In this document: positions 1 through 6,760 of the stretch, piece after piece
Layout: each line of letters opens with the position of its first letter
How positions within the stretch are numbered: the stretch's first letter is position 1
From: Persicitalea sp038242095
GTDB lineage: Bacteria; Bacteroidota; Bacteroidia; Cytophagales; Spirosomataceae
Assembly (NCBI GenBank): GCA_038242095.1
Contig: JBBSSJ010000032.1
Location: 1 to 24,723, forward strand
DNA length: 24,723 nucleotides
Direction of reading: 5' to 3'
Program-made: the position numbers and the translations under genes
Notes under the pieces: model-generated
Database searches by the model: none
Seen by the model: the letters and a program-made list of their open reading frames with translations, nothing else
What the model was told of the DNA's origin: nothing

Positions 1-35
1 CCGTCGCCGGGAATTAGTGTTATTGTGTGTTTCAT
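1..35 (-). CDS. N-terminus of an isocitrate/isopropylmalate dehydrogenase family protein (partial, runs off the window)
   Basis: Read on the minus strand from an ATG at 35, the sequence gives MKHTITLIPGD plus the first two bases of a glycine codon. The ITLIPGDG stretch is the N-terminal signature of the isocitrate/3-isopropylmalate dehydrogenase superfamily, where it is normally followed by IGPE. Only about 12 residues are present, so NAD- or NADP-dependent isocitrate dehydrogenase cannot be told from LeuB. The start lies 5 bp after the stop of a small upstream reading frame at 41-139, an operon-like spacing. This AT-rich stretch is unlike the rest of the window and is joined to the interior of secF, so it may not belong to this locus or even to this genome. 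Confidence 0.45.
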   Translation of the reverse strand, partial: MKHTITLIPGD

Positions 36-40
36 AAATT

Positions 41-139
41 TTATTCTTCGATTTTGTCAATTCGTTGATGTACCGATAAAACCGCGTCGGTCAAATCAGA
101 AACTTTGTTTTCCGTTCTCATTTGAGCTTTAATTAACAT
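41..139 (-). CDS. C-terminal part of a small unknown protein preceding the dehydrogenase start (probably cut by the junction)
   Basis: A minus-strand frame ends with TAA at 43-41 and reads back through at least 32 codons to an ATG at 139; a second ATG lies at 121. The translation is charged and looks helical, ending in VHQRIDKIEE. I do not recognise the family. The frame stays open past 139, but from about 140 upward that would be antisense to clear SecF codons, so the true 5' end is probably missing. It sits 5 bp upstream of the dehydrogenase start, which supports the two being one transcription unit in their source genome. Confidence 0.3.
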   Translation of the reverse strand: MLIKAQMRTENKVSDLTDAVLSVHQRIDKIEE

Positions 140-670
140 ATTTATATTTTCATTCGTTTCCGGCGTCTGGCTTTCAGTTATGGCGCGGTGGCTTCGCTGT
201 TTCACGACGTGATTGTGTTGCTGGCTATCTTCTCGCTTTTCAACGGTTGGCTGCCCTTCTCACTGGACATCGACCAGGCGTTTATCGGTTCCATCCTGAC
301 GATGATGGGTTATTCCATGAATGATACGGTGGTAATCTTTGACCGCATTCGGGAGTACCTCAACGATAAGGATGCCCGTAAGGAAAGCGTGCCGACGATC
401 ATCAACAACGCCTTGAACAGTACGCTGAGCCGCACCGCTGTAACGGGTATCTCAACGATTCTGGTTTTGTTGGTTCTGCTAATATTCGGCGGAGAGGTGA
501 TTCGTGGCTTTACCTTCTCGATGCTCATCGGGGTAATCGTGGGAACGTATTCGTCACTGTTCGTGGCGACACCCATTGTGGTAGATACTTTGCAGCGCGA
601 GCTGCTTCGCAATCCCATCGTGGATGAGCCCGAGCTTACTCCCAAGAAGGGAAAAGTAGCGAGGGCTTAA
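140..670 (+). CDS. secF: SecF domain of protein translocase SecDF, C-terminal part (5' truncated by junction)
   Basis: SecF works with SecD and SecYEG in the inner membrane, using proton-motive force to help preproteins cross. The frame from 140 reads IYIFIRFRRLAFSYGAV and then SLFHDV, the conserved SecF transmembrane segment ending in the HD motif. It continues through MGYSMNDTVVIFDRIRE, the SecF D4-type loop, and an N-x-T-LSRT segment, and ends in two more hydrophobic helices and a basic tail. About 177 residues remain. In Bacteroidota SecD and SecF are usually fused in one protein of about 1000 residues, so most is missing. An in-frame TAA at 134-136 and non-homologous sequence upstream show that this is a break, not a start; the GTG at 188 is an internal valine codon. 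A strong terminator follows at 683. Confidence 0.85.
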   Translation: MYIFIRFRRLAFSYGAVASLFHDVIVLLAIFSLFNGWLPFSLDIDQAFIGSILTMMGYSMNDTVVIFDRIREYLNDKDARKESVPTIINNALNSTLSRTAVTGISTILVLLVLLIFGGEVIRGFTFSMLIGVIVGTYSSLFVATPIVVDTLQRELLRNPIVDEPELTPKKGKVARA

Positions 671-682
671 TAAATAACAACG

Positions 683-716
683 AAAAGGGGGAGAGTCAGC
701 GACTTTCCCCCTTTTT
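683..716 (+). terminator. Rho-independent terminator after secF
   Basis: A 13-bp stem pairs 683-695 (AAAAGGGGGAGAG) with 703-715 (CTTTCCCCCTTTT). It contains one G-U pair, has a 7-nt loop, and its right arm ends in a T run. It starts 12 bp after the secF stop, as expected for the end of that transcript. Confidence 0.8.
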
Positions 717-784
717 CTTTGGTAGATATGCGATTTCATCCAAATTTAAATTAGTTTCGCAGCCCGGCGATAGACAAAAAATTA

Positions 785-812
785 ATCATTCATCACTTAT
801 CATTCATCACTT
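785..812. repeat. 14-bp tandem repeat (two copies) just upstream of the APC permease gene
   Basis: ATCATTCATCACTT occurs twice head to tail at 785-798 and 799-812, ending 7 bp before the ATG at 820. It therefore lies in the leader or ribosome-loading region of the permease gene. Short AT-rich tandem repeats also occur near other gene ends in this window (9824-9851 and around 17711-17850). Confidence 0.7.
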
Positions 813-819
813 CCTGAAC

Positions 820-2286
820 ATGAATCAACTCTGGATTACCAAGCCGCTGGACAAACTGATGGCGGAATCGACCGGTGAAGGCAACCAGCTTAAGCGCACC
901 CTGACGGCCACGAGCCTGGTAGCGCTGGGCATCGGGGCCATCATCGGCGCGGGACTTTTCTCGCTGACGGGTATCGCTGCCGCTGAGCACGCGGGTCCGG
1001 CCGTGACGATTTCGTTCGTGCTGGCCGCCTTTGGCTGCGCCTTTGCGGGTCTTTGTTACGCCGAATTTGCCTCTATGATTCCCATCGCGGGTAGCGCCTA
1101 TACCTATTCCTACGCCACGATGGGGGAGTTTGCCGCCTGGATCATCGGTTGGGATCTCGTGCTTGAGTACGCCCTGGGCGCGGCCACCGTGGCCGTGAGC
1201 TGGTCGCGGTACTTGCTCGAATTCCTCGGCGGCTTCGGGATTCACCTTCCGGTTCAGTTCGTCTGTTCGCCTTTCGAGGTAGTGACGCTGAGTGACGGTA
1301 CGATCGTGGACGGTGGCCTTATCAACCTACCCGCAATTATGGTCATTTGCCTGCTGTCGCTGCTGCTGATTCGCGGTACCGAGGGCTCGGCTACGCTGAA
1401 CAATATCCTGGTGACGCTAAAACTGCTGGTCGTTGTGATGTTTATTACGCTGGGCTGGAGCCACATCGACCCCGCCAACTACACACCTTATATTCCCGCC
1501 AATACCGGCGAGTACGACCACTTCGGCTGGACGGGTATCGCCACGGGAGCAGCGGTAGTGTTTTTTGCCTTTATCGGGTTCGATGCCGTATCCACGGCGG
1601 CGCAGGAGGCTAAAAATCCGCAACGCGACATGCCCATCGGCATCCTTGGTTCGCTGGTGATTTGCACGATTCTGTACGTGTTATTCGCCCACGTCATGAC
1701 GGGCCTAGTCAACTATAAGGAATTTGCGAACGATGCCAAACCCGCCGCGACCGCCTTTGCTGTGACGGGCTATGATTTCCTGCAAAATGCCTTAATACTG
1801 GCAATTCTGGCGGGATATACCTCGGTAATGCTCGTGATGCTGTTGGGACAAAGCCGGGTGTTTTACACTATGAGCAAAGACGGCCTCCTGCCCCCGTTTT
1901 TCAGTGATGTTCACAAAAAATTCTCTACGCCCTGGAAGACCAATCTCTTCTTCATGGGCTTCGTAAGCCTGTTTGCGGGCTTCGTTCCCGTGAGCGACCT
2001 GGGACATATGGTCAGTATCGGGACGCTGTTTGCCTTCTGCCTGGTGTGCGCGGGCGTGTGGCTGATGCGGGTTAAAATGCCCAATGTTCCCCGGTCCTTC
2101 AAAACGCCGCTGGTACCTTTCGTGCCGATTATGGGCATCGTGGTTTGCTTATATCTGATGTACTCGTTGCCGATCGAGAGCTGGTACCGGCTGGCCATTT
2201 GGTTGGCCATTGGTCTGGCTATCTATTTCTTTTATGGTAAAAAACACAGCCACATGAAACACGAAAGCAAAAACTACGAGGAGTAA
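820..2286 (+). CDS. APC-superfamily amino acid permease, cationic amino acid transporter (CAT) type
   Basis: The product is a 488-residue inner-membrane protein with about 12 hydrophobic helices. The first helix carries the APC substrate-binding signature GIGAIIGAGLF (residues 37-47), and FIGFDAVSTAAQEAKNPQRD (251-270) is the helix-6 region and following loop typical of the CAT subgroup. Such proteins exchange or symport amino acids, often cationic; the exact substrate cannot be read from sequence. The ATG at 820 fits because the hydrophilic N-tail before helix 1 is normal for the group. The C-terminus is short and His/Lys rich. The gene is flanked by terminators at 683 and 2344, so it is probably monocistronic. 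It is followed by two other secondary transporters. Confidence 0.88.
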   Translation: MNQLWITKPLDKLMAESTGEGNQLKRTLTATSLVALGIGAIIGAGLFSLTGIAAAEHAGPAVTISFVLAAFGCAFAGLCYAEFASMIPIAGSAYTYSYATMGEFAAWIIGWDLVLEYALGAATVAVSWSRYLLEFLGGFGIHLPVQFVCSPFEVVTLSDGTIVDGGLINLPAIMVICLLSLLLIRGTEGSATLNNILVTLKLLVVVMFITLGWSHIDPANYTPYIPANTGEYDHFGWTGIATGAAVVFFAFIGFDAVSTAAQEAKNPQRDMPIGILGSLVICTILYVLFAHVMTGLVNYKEFANDAKPAATAFAVTGYDFLQNALILAILAGYTSVMLVMLLGQSRVFYTMSKDGLLPPFFSDVHKKFSTPWKTNLFFMGFVSLFAGFVPVSDLGHMVSIGTLFAFCLVCAGVWLMRVKMPNVPRSFKTPLVPFVPIMGIVVCLYLMYSLPIESWYRLAIWLAIGLAIYFFYGKKHSHMKHESKNYEE

Positions 2287-2304
2287 TAAGCGTTGTCGGT
2301 TTAA

Positions 2305-2334
2305 GGCCAAAGCCCATTGCCAAGGGCTTTGGCC
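2305..2334. other. 11-bp perfect hairpin downstream of the APC permease gene
   Basis: GGCCAAAGCCC (2305-2315) and GGGCTTTGGCC (2324-2334) form a perfect 11-bp stem with an 8-nt loop, 18 bp after the permease stop. No T run follows, so it may be a 3'-end stabilising or pausing hairpin rather than a terminator. The true terminator lies just downstream at 2344. Confidence 0.6.
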
Positions 2335-2343
2335 CGTTGCCAA

Positions 2344-2395
2344 AAACAAAACGAGCCAGTGAGTATATTTGCTTACTGGCTCGTTTTGTTTCTTT
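2344..2395. terminator. Long perfect-stem terminator between permease and alanine symporter
   Basis: A 20-bp stem pairs 2344-2363 with 2372-2391, with one G-U pair and an 8-nt loop. It begins with an A run and ends with a T-rich tail (to 2395), so it could act in both directions. It separates the amino-acid permease from the alanine symporter gene, which must then have its own promoter in 2396-2478. Confidence 0.85.
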
Positions 2396-2478
2396 CTGAA
2401 AGTTTATAGTAGCTTAACGTTTTGCTGCCAAATGAAATTTTAACAAAAAAGTAGCCCCACTTTCAACACTAATTTTTT

Positions 2479-4017
2479 ATGAAGAAAATTTCTGCTCTGT
2501 TCATTTTTATCGCCGCTACGCTGGTTGGCAATCCGCTTCTCGCCCAGGTCGACGAACAAGGGCTCGACGAGAAGATCAATGCCTGGATGCAGCCAGCTAC
2601 CGATGTGATCAGTGGTATTGTACTCTACCCTATCCGAATGGGCGACGACGTCAACACGGGCATGCCGTTGGTCATTATATTCCTGCTCCTTTCTGCGCTG
2701 TTTTTTACTATAACCTTCAAATTTATCAATGTACGTGGCTTCGGCACGGCCATCCGGACAGTCCAGGGGCGCTACAGCGACCCCAACGATGCCGGTGAAG
2801 TGTCGCACTTCCAAGCGCTTACCGCTGCCGTATCGGGAACCGTAGGGTTGGGCAACATCGCCGGGGTTGCCATCGCCATTTCATTGGGAGGACCAGGCGC
2901 TACGGTTTGGATGATTTTAGCTGGGTTGTTGGGAATGTCGTCCAAGTTTGTAGAGTGCACCTTAGGGGTTCGTTACCGCGAGATTGGTCCTGATGGTAAA
3001 GTATATGGCGGACCAATGTACTACCTTACCAAAGGATTGAAGGAAAAAGGCTTCACGGGGCTAGGCAAAGTACTGGCCGTGTTCTTCGCCATCATGTGCG
3101 TAGGTGGGTCCTTCGGCGGAGGAAATATGTTTCAGGCTAATCAGGCCGCAAAACAGTTCCTGGATATGGTGGGATCGACCTCCTCCTCCGCAGGGACCAT
3201 CTTCGGTATTTTCATGGCCAGCATGGTAGCACTCGTTATTATCGGTGGTATCAAGCGTATTGGGGCGGTAACGGAGCGCGTCGTGCCCTTCATGTGTGGG
3301 ATTTACATTTTAGCTTCCCTGGTGGTATTGATCGTTCACGCCCAGAGCTTGCCTGCCACATTCGCCAAGATATTCAACGAAGCCTTCAACCCGATTGCGG
3401 TTGCGGGCGGCTTTGTGGGGGTACTGGTGCAGGGTTTTCGCCGGGCTGCCTTTTCCAACGAAGCGGGCGTCGGTTCGGCGGCCATCGCTCACTCGGCCGT
3501 GAAAACGGATTTCCCCGCCAGTGAAGGCATCGTGGCGTTACTCGAACCTTTTATCGATACTGTCGTCATCTGTACCATGACCGCCTTGGTTGTCATCGTG
3601 ACCGGCGACTACGACAATGCTGGTAGCATGGGCGGCGTTGAAGTCACCTCCCGGTCTTTCGCTTCGGTGATGCCCTGGTTCCCCTACGTACTCACCGTCA
3701 CGGTGGTGCTTTTCGCATTCTCAACCATGATCTCTTGGTCTTACTACGGCTTACAGGCGTGGCTGTTTTTGTTTGGTAAAACCAAACTCAACGACATTAT
3801 TTACAAAGTACTCTTCTGCATTTTCGTCGTGATCGGCGCCGCCGCCAGCCTGGGCGCGGTGACGGACTTCTCCGACGCCATGATTTTTGCTATGGCAATA
3901 CCTAACCTCATTGGCCTGTTCTTCCTGCTACCGGTCGTCAAGAAGGAGGTTGCCAGGTACTACGCCTACATCGCCAGCGGTGAGTGGAAACAGTACCATC
4001 CCGAAGCTAAAAATTAA
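2479..4017 (+). CDS. Sodium:alanine symporter family protein (AgcS/DAACS family)
   Basis: This 512-residue polytopic inner-membrane protein imports alanine or glycine with sodium. The family hallmark GTVGLGNIAGVA is at residues 120-131, followed by a Gly/Pro-rich SLGGPGATVWM segment. The later conserved AAFSNEAGVGSA stretch is near residues 322-335. The first ~23 residues (hydrophobic core ending in LLAQ) look like a cleavable signal peptide, and a periplasmic stretch precedes the first family helix. That N-terminal extension is an addition to the usual ~450-residue family and recurs in Bacteroidota. The next gene starts 21 bp after the stop, so the two are probably co-transcribed. Confidence 0.9.
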   Translation: MKKISALFIFIAATLVGNPLLAQVDEQGLDEKINAWMQPATDVISGIVLYPIRMGDDVNTGMPLVIIFLLLSALFFTITFKFINVRGFGTAIRTVQGRYSDPNDAGEVSHFQALTAAVSGTVGLGNIAGVAIAISLGGPGATVWMILAGLLGMSSKFVECTLGVRYREIGPDGKVYGGPMYYLTKGLKEKGFTGLGKVLAVFFAIMCVGGSFGGGNMFQANQAAKQFLDMVGSTSSSAGTIFGIFMASMVALVIIGGIKRIGAVTERVVPFMCGIYILASLVVLIVHAQSLPATFAKIFNEAFNPIAVAGGFVGVLVQGFRRAAFSNEAGVGSAAIAHSAVKTDFPASEGIVALLEPFIDTVVICTMTALVVIVTGDYDNAGSMGGVEVTSRSFASVMPWFPYVLTVTVVLFAFSTMISWSYYGLQAWLFLFGKTKLNDIIYKVLFCIFVVIGAAASLGAVTDFSDAMIFAMAIPNLIGLFFLLPVVKKEVARYYAYIASGEWKQYHPEAKN

Positions 4018-4038
4018 GCCAATTGGCTCCCGAAATTT

Positions 4039-5292
4039 ATGCTGAAGAAAACCCCGGTACTTCCCTTTGTGCTCATTACCAGCTTGTTCCTGATGTGGGG
4101 GCTGGCCAATAACATGACCGACACGCTCCTGTCCGCCTTTAAGCGGATTATGAGCATGTCCGACTTCCAGACGACTTTCGTGCAGTATGCTTTTTACGGA
4201 GCGTACTTCTGCCTGGCGATACCGGCGGCCATTCTGATCAAGAAATACTCTTATAAAACGGGGATTCTGATCGGACTGGCGCTGTTTATTGCGGGCTCGC
4301 TGCTTTTTTATCCGGCCAGCAAGACGATGGTCTACGGTCATTTTCTGGCCGCGCTCTTTATTCTGGCGGGCGGGCTATCCCTGCTCGAGACTTCGGCTAA
4401 CCCCTACATTATCGCGATGGGGCCGGCCGAAACGGGCACCCAACGACTCAATCTGGCGCAGTCGTTCAACCCTATTGGTTCCATCATTGGCGTGGGGTTG
4501 AGTAAACTGTTTATTTTGTCGCAGCTCAACGTAGCGGGTGAGGCCGAACGCGCCTCCATGACTTCGGATCAGTTGCAGGCTATCCAGTCGGCAGAGTTGA
4601 CGGGTGTCATGGGACCCTACGTGGGCGTGGCGGCTTTTTTGGCGGTGCTTTGGCTGCTGATTGCTTTCACCAAGATGCCTACCTCTTCCGAAGAAGACAG
4701 TTCGCTCAATTTTGGCGCGGCCTGGGGCCGTTTGCTGGGGCAGCGGCATTACGTCTGGGCGGTGGTAGCTCTGTTTTTCTACATGGGGGCACAAATCGGC
4801 ATTTGGTCGTTCACGATTCGGTACGTCATGAAAGAGCTCAACCTTAACGAAGCCGATTCGTCAAGCTATTATCTGGCCGCGCTCGTGCTGTTCCTGCTGT
4901 CGCGCTTCGTATGCACCTACCTCATGCGGTTCATTAGCCCCAGCCGACTGCTGGCAAGTCTGGCCGTGCTGGCGATGATCCTGACGGCTACTGCAATGGC
5001 GACGGGAGGCTACGTTGGCGTGTACGCTCTGGTGGGTATTTCGGGCTGCATGTCGCTGATGTTCCCGACGATCTACGGACTGGGCCTGGAAGGGCTGGGG
5101 GCCGATACCAAGATTGGCGGCTCGGGCCTCATCATGGCGATTCTGGGTGGTGCCGTACTGACCGGAGTACAGGGTATAATCTCCGACGCCTACGGTATCA
5201 ACACCGCTTTTGCGCTACCGCTATTTTGCTTCGGGGTCGTGGTTTACTTCGCGCTTCGGGAGACAAAGGTAGGATTACCAAAAGCAGGGTAG
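4039..5292 (+). CDS. MFS sugar transporter, FucP (L-fucose:H+ symporter) family
   Basis: The 417-residue inner-membrane protein has about 12 transmembrane helices. The N-terminal helix reads LMWGLANNMTDTLL, the FucP-group motif, whose acidic residue couples proton movement to sugar uptake. Helix 4 has SLLETSANPYI and is followed by AQSFNPIGS, both typical of FucP and glucose/galactose-type bacterial transporters (the GGP group). The sugar cannot be assigned; fucose, glucose, galactose and N-acetyl-glucosamine are all known for the family. It lies 21 bp after the alanine symporter and is followed by a terminator shared with the convergent cytochrome gene. No sugar catabolic gene is adjacent; deoC lies 16 kb away. 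Confidence 0.88.
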   Translation: MLKKTPVLPFVLITSLFLMWGLANNMTDTLLSAFKRIMSMSDFQTTFVQYAFYGAYFCLAIPAAILIKKYSYKTGILIGLALFIAGSLLFYPASKTMVYGHFLAALFILAGGLSLLETSANPYIIAMGPAETGTQRLNLAQSFNPIGSIIGVGLSKLFILSQLNVAGEAERASMTSDQLQAIQSAELTGVMGPYVGVAAFLAVLWLLIAFTKMPTSSEEDSSLNFGAAWGRLLGQRHYVWAVVALFFYMGAQIGIWSFTIRYVMKELNLNEADSSSYYLAALVLFLLSRFVCTYLMRFISPSRLLASLAVLAMILTATAMATGGYVGVYALVGISGCMSLMFPTIYGLGLEGLGADTKIGGSGLIMAILGGAVLTGVQGIISDAYGINTAFALPLFCFGVVVYFALRETKVGLPKAG

Positions 5293-5322
5293 ACTTTTGC
5301 CTTACCAATAATACCGTCTCAA

Positions 5323-5357
5323 AAAAAGCCGCTACTCTCGACGAGCAGCGGCTTTTT
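5323..5357. terminator. Bidirectional terminator between convergent genes
   Basis: AAAAAGCCGCT (5323-5333) pairs with AGCGGCTTTTT (5347-5357) around a 13-nt loop. A runs on the left and T runs on the right make it usable from both strands. It lies between the stops of the sugar transporter (+) and the cytochrome gene (-). Confidence 0.85.
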
Positions 5358-5378
5358 GCAGTAAAACGGTCCCTGCGT

Positions 5379-6020
5379 TTATAACGTGTTAATCCACTTC
5401 GCTAATTTTTCCACCTCACCCTTCGGAACCTGCGGCATAGCCATCATGGGCGGGTAGCCGGGCCAGTGCTCGGGCTTGGGTTCATACACCAACGCCACGA
5501 TTTGGGCGGTCGAATACTTCTTCTTGGCTACTTCCGAGTAGGCCGGACCTACCAGGCGCTCGTAAGGGTTATGACAGGCGGAACAGGTGTTCTTGTTGAG
5601 CAGCGCCGCGATGTCAGCCGGAACGGGCTTTTTCTTGGGAGCCTCCTCAACTTTAGGCGCTTCTTTCTTTTCAGATACCTCGGCGATGGTCTTGCCCGCC
5701 GTTTCAGGCTTGCCTTCCGTCAGCGCAGTGCTGGTTCCCTGCTCCGAGTCGGCATTTTCGGTAACTGATAGTGAGTTGATCGAATCGGGATTTACTTTTA
5801 GGTCGGCATTCGCTCCCTGAGCACCATTTCGATCAGCAAACGTCTCGTCGTTATCAGAGCGTGCCGTGAAACTGCCATTGCCCGCAGCTCCCTCGCGATC
5901 GGCGCGGCCTTTACCGTAGAATTTGTCGTACTGCTCTTTATCTTCTTGCGAAGAGCAGTTCATCCCGGCACCAGCCACAAAAGCCAGGGCAGCAATTAAG
6001 GTTATCTTTTTAAGTACCAT
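5379..6020 (-). CDS. Class I c-type cytochrome with N-terminal anchor and long disordered linker
   Basis: This 213-residue protein starts with a signal sequence whose core is followed by GMNC. Cys22 is a possible lipoprotein cysteine, although the residues before it are a poor lipobox, so a plain Sec signal peptide is the alternative. Residues ~25-135 are polar, rich in Asp, Glu, Gly, Ala and Lys, and look disordered; two similar pieces, ADREGAAGNGS and ADRNGAQGANA, suggest an internal duplication. The C-terminal ~75 residues form the haem domain, with CSACH at 146-150 binding haem and Met192, 193 or 195 as the likely distal ligand. It resembles small electron-shuttle cytochromes (c551/c552 type) tethered outside the inner membrane. 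It stands alone on the minus strand, so its redox partner is unknown. Confidence 0.85.
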   Translation of the reverse strand: MVLKKITLIAALAFVAGAGMNCSSQEDKEQYDKFYGKGRADREGAAGNGSFTARSDNDETFADRNGAQGANADLKVNPDSINSLSVTENADSEQGTSTALTEGKPETAGKTIAEVSEKKEAPKVEEAPKKKPVPADIAALLNKNTCSACHNPYERLVGPAYSEVAKKKYSTAQIVALVYEPKPEHWPGYPPMMAMPQVPKGEVEKLAKWINTL

Positions 6021-6207
6021 AGGTTTTGAATTTTTGACTGAAAAAGTAAAGTTGAAAACAAATTTTTAAATAATCGTGCCCGACTGGTCTTAGCGTACCT
6101 CGGGTGTCCTCGTCCGGGCATTGGGGGATGCAATTAATTACAAAGCAGGCATTTTCCCAAACTCGGCGACCGGAATCATAGTAAATCATATTTTTTCAAA
6201 AATGTTT

Positions 6208-6237
6208 TTGCTTCTTCGAATAGATGCGTTACTTTTG
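6208..6237 (+). promoter_or_regulatory. Bacteroidota sigma-ABfr-type promoter for the L33 operon
   Basis: The -7 box TACTTTTG (6230-6237) matches the TAnnTTTG consensus of Bacteroidota. A TTTTTG ending at 6210 gives a -33 TTG with a 19-bp spacer, the preferred distance. Transcription would begin about 6244, some 20 nt before the L33 start codon. This is the best promoter match in the window. Confidence 0.7.
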
Positions 6238-6266
6238 CAATCCTATTTGTAAAAAAGAGTAAAGCA

Positions 6267-6449
6267 ATGGCTAAGAAAGGCAACAGAGTACAGGTGATCT
6301 TGGAATGCACCGAACAGAAAGGATCGGGCGTACCCGGAATGTCGCGTTACGTGACGACCAAAAATCGCAAGAATACCCCCACGCGCATCGAGTTGAAGAA
6401 GTTTAACCCCAATCTGCGTAAATATACTTTGCACAAAGAAATTAAGTAG
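6267..6449 (+). CDS. rpmG: 50S ribosomal protein L33 (bL33)
   Basis: The 60-residue basic protein starts MAKKGNRVQVILECTE and contains the conserved GMSRYVTTKNRKNTPTRIEL core and the Lys-rich tail of bL33. It binds 23S rRNA near the E site of the large subunit. Only one cysteine (Cys14) is present, so this is the zinc-independent C-minus form without CxxC pairs. A good promoter lies directly upstream. It is followed 22 bp later by the DUF4295 gene. In many Bacteroidota rpmB (L28) comes before rpmG; here it does not, and the upstream gene is a divergent cytochrome. Confidence 0.95.
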   Translation: MAKKGNRVQVILECTEQKGSGVPGMSRYVTTKNRKNTPTRIELKKFNPNLRKYTLHKEIK

Positions 6450-6471
6450 CAACCTATAACCTACCCGAGAT

Positions 6472-6624
6472 ATGGCTAAGAAAGTAGTAGCAACCCTGAA
6501 AAAGGAAGGCGGCCGGACCTTCGCTAAGGTAATCCGCGCGGTGAAGTCACCCAAGACCGGGGCTTACACCTTTAAGGAAGAAATGGTACCTTCAGATACC
6601 GTTCAGGACCTCCTGAAAAAATAA
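6472..6624 (+). CDS. DUF4295 small ribosome-associated protein (bL38-like)
   Basis: This 50-codon gene encodes a basic protein beginning MAKKVVATLKKEGGR. Its core, VKSPKTGAYTFKEEMVP, is the conserved block of the DUF4295 family, which in Bacteroidota is encoded right after rpmG. From memory, a Flavobacterium ribosome structure assigned an extra large-subunit protein, bL38, and I believe it is this family; I cannot confirm that here. The 22-bp gap after L33 and the terminator 43 bp downstream indicate an rpmG-DUF4295 transcript. The sequence shows no enzymatic motif; the size, charge and position are those of a ribosomal protein. Confidence 0.88.
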   Translation: MAKKVVATLKKEGGRTFAKVIRAVKSPKTGAYTFKEEMVPSDTVQDLLKK

Positions 6625-6667
6625 CTAAGGCTGGTCGCTGACCCGTCAATTTACGATTCGATGCATG

Positions 6668-6692
6668 AAAAGTCCCTTCCGGGACTTTTTTT
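6668..6692 (+). terminator. Rho-independent terminator after the L33-DUF4295 unit
   Basis: AAAAGTCCC (6668-6676) and GGGACTTTT (6681-6689) form a 9-bp stem with a 4-nt TTCC loop, followed by T's to 6692. It lies between the ribosomal protein unit and ftsY. Confidence 0.85.
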
Positions 6693-6696
6693 GTTT

Positions 6697-6704
6697 TATT
6701 TTTG
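6697..6704 (+). promoter_or_regulatory. Candidate -7 promoter box for ftsY
   Basis: TATTTTTG matches TAnnTTTG and lies just after the upstream terminator, about 57 bp before the ftsY start codon. No convincing -33 TTG is found at the expected distance, so this is a tentative call based on position. Confidence 0.35.
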
Positions 6705-6760
6705 GGCTAAGCGGCGGGTCATATTGCCACGCCGGCCACTCCTCTCAACTTAATGCGGTC

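Noticed and set aside
188..190. GTG at 188 as the start of the SecF gene
   Set aside because: Conserved SecF residues continue upstream to about 140, so this is an internal valine.
2364..2371. TATATTTG as a -7 promoter box for the alanine symporter
   Set aside because: It matches TAnnTTTG but sits in the loop of a 20-bp terminator hairpin with no -33 element at the right distance.
820..5292. A nutrient-utilisation operon of three transporters
   Set aside because: Strong terminators separate the first transporter from the others, and no catabolic or regulatory genes are adjacent; only the last two are likely co-transcribed.
6665..6760. N-terminal extension of ftsY
   Set aside because: It would start inside the terminator hairpin and adds 32 non-conserved residues; MGIFGFFSKEKK is a normal start.
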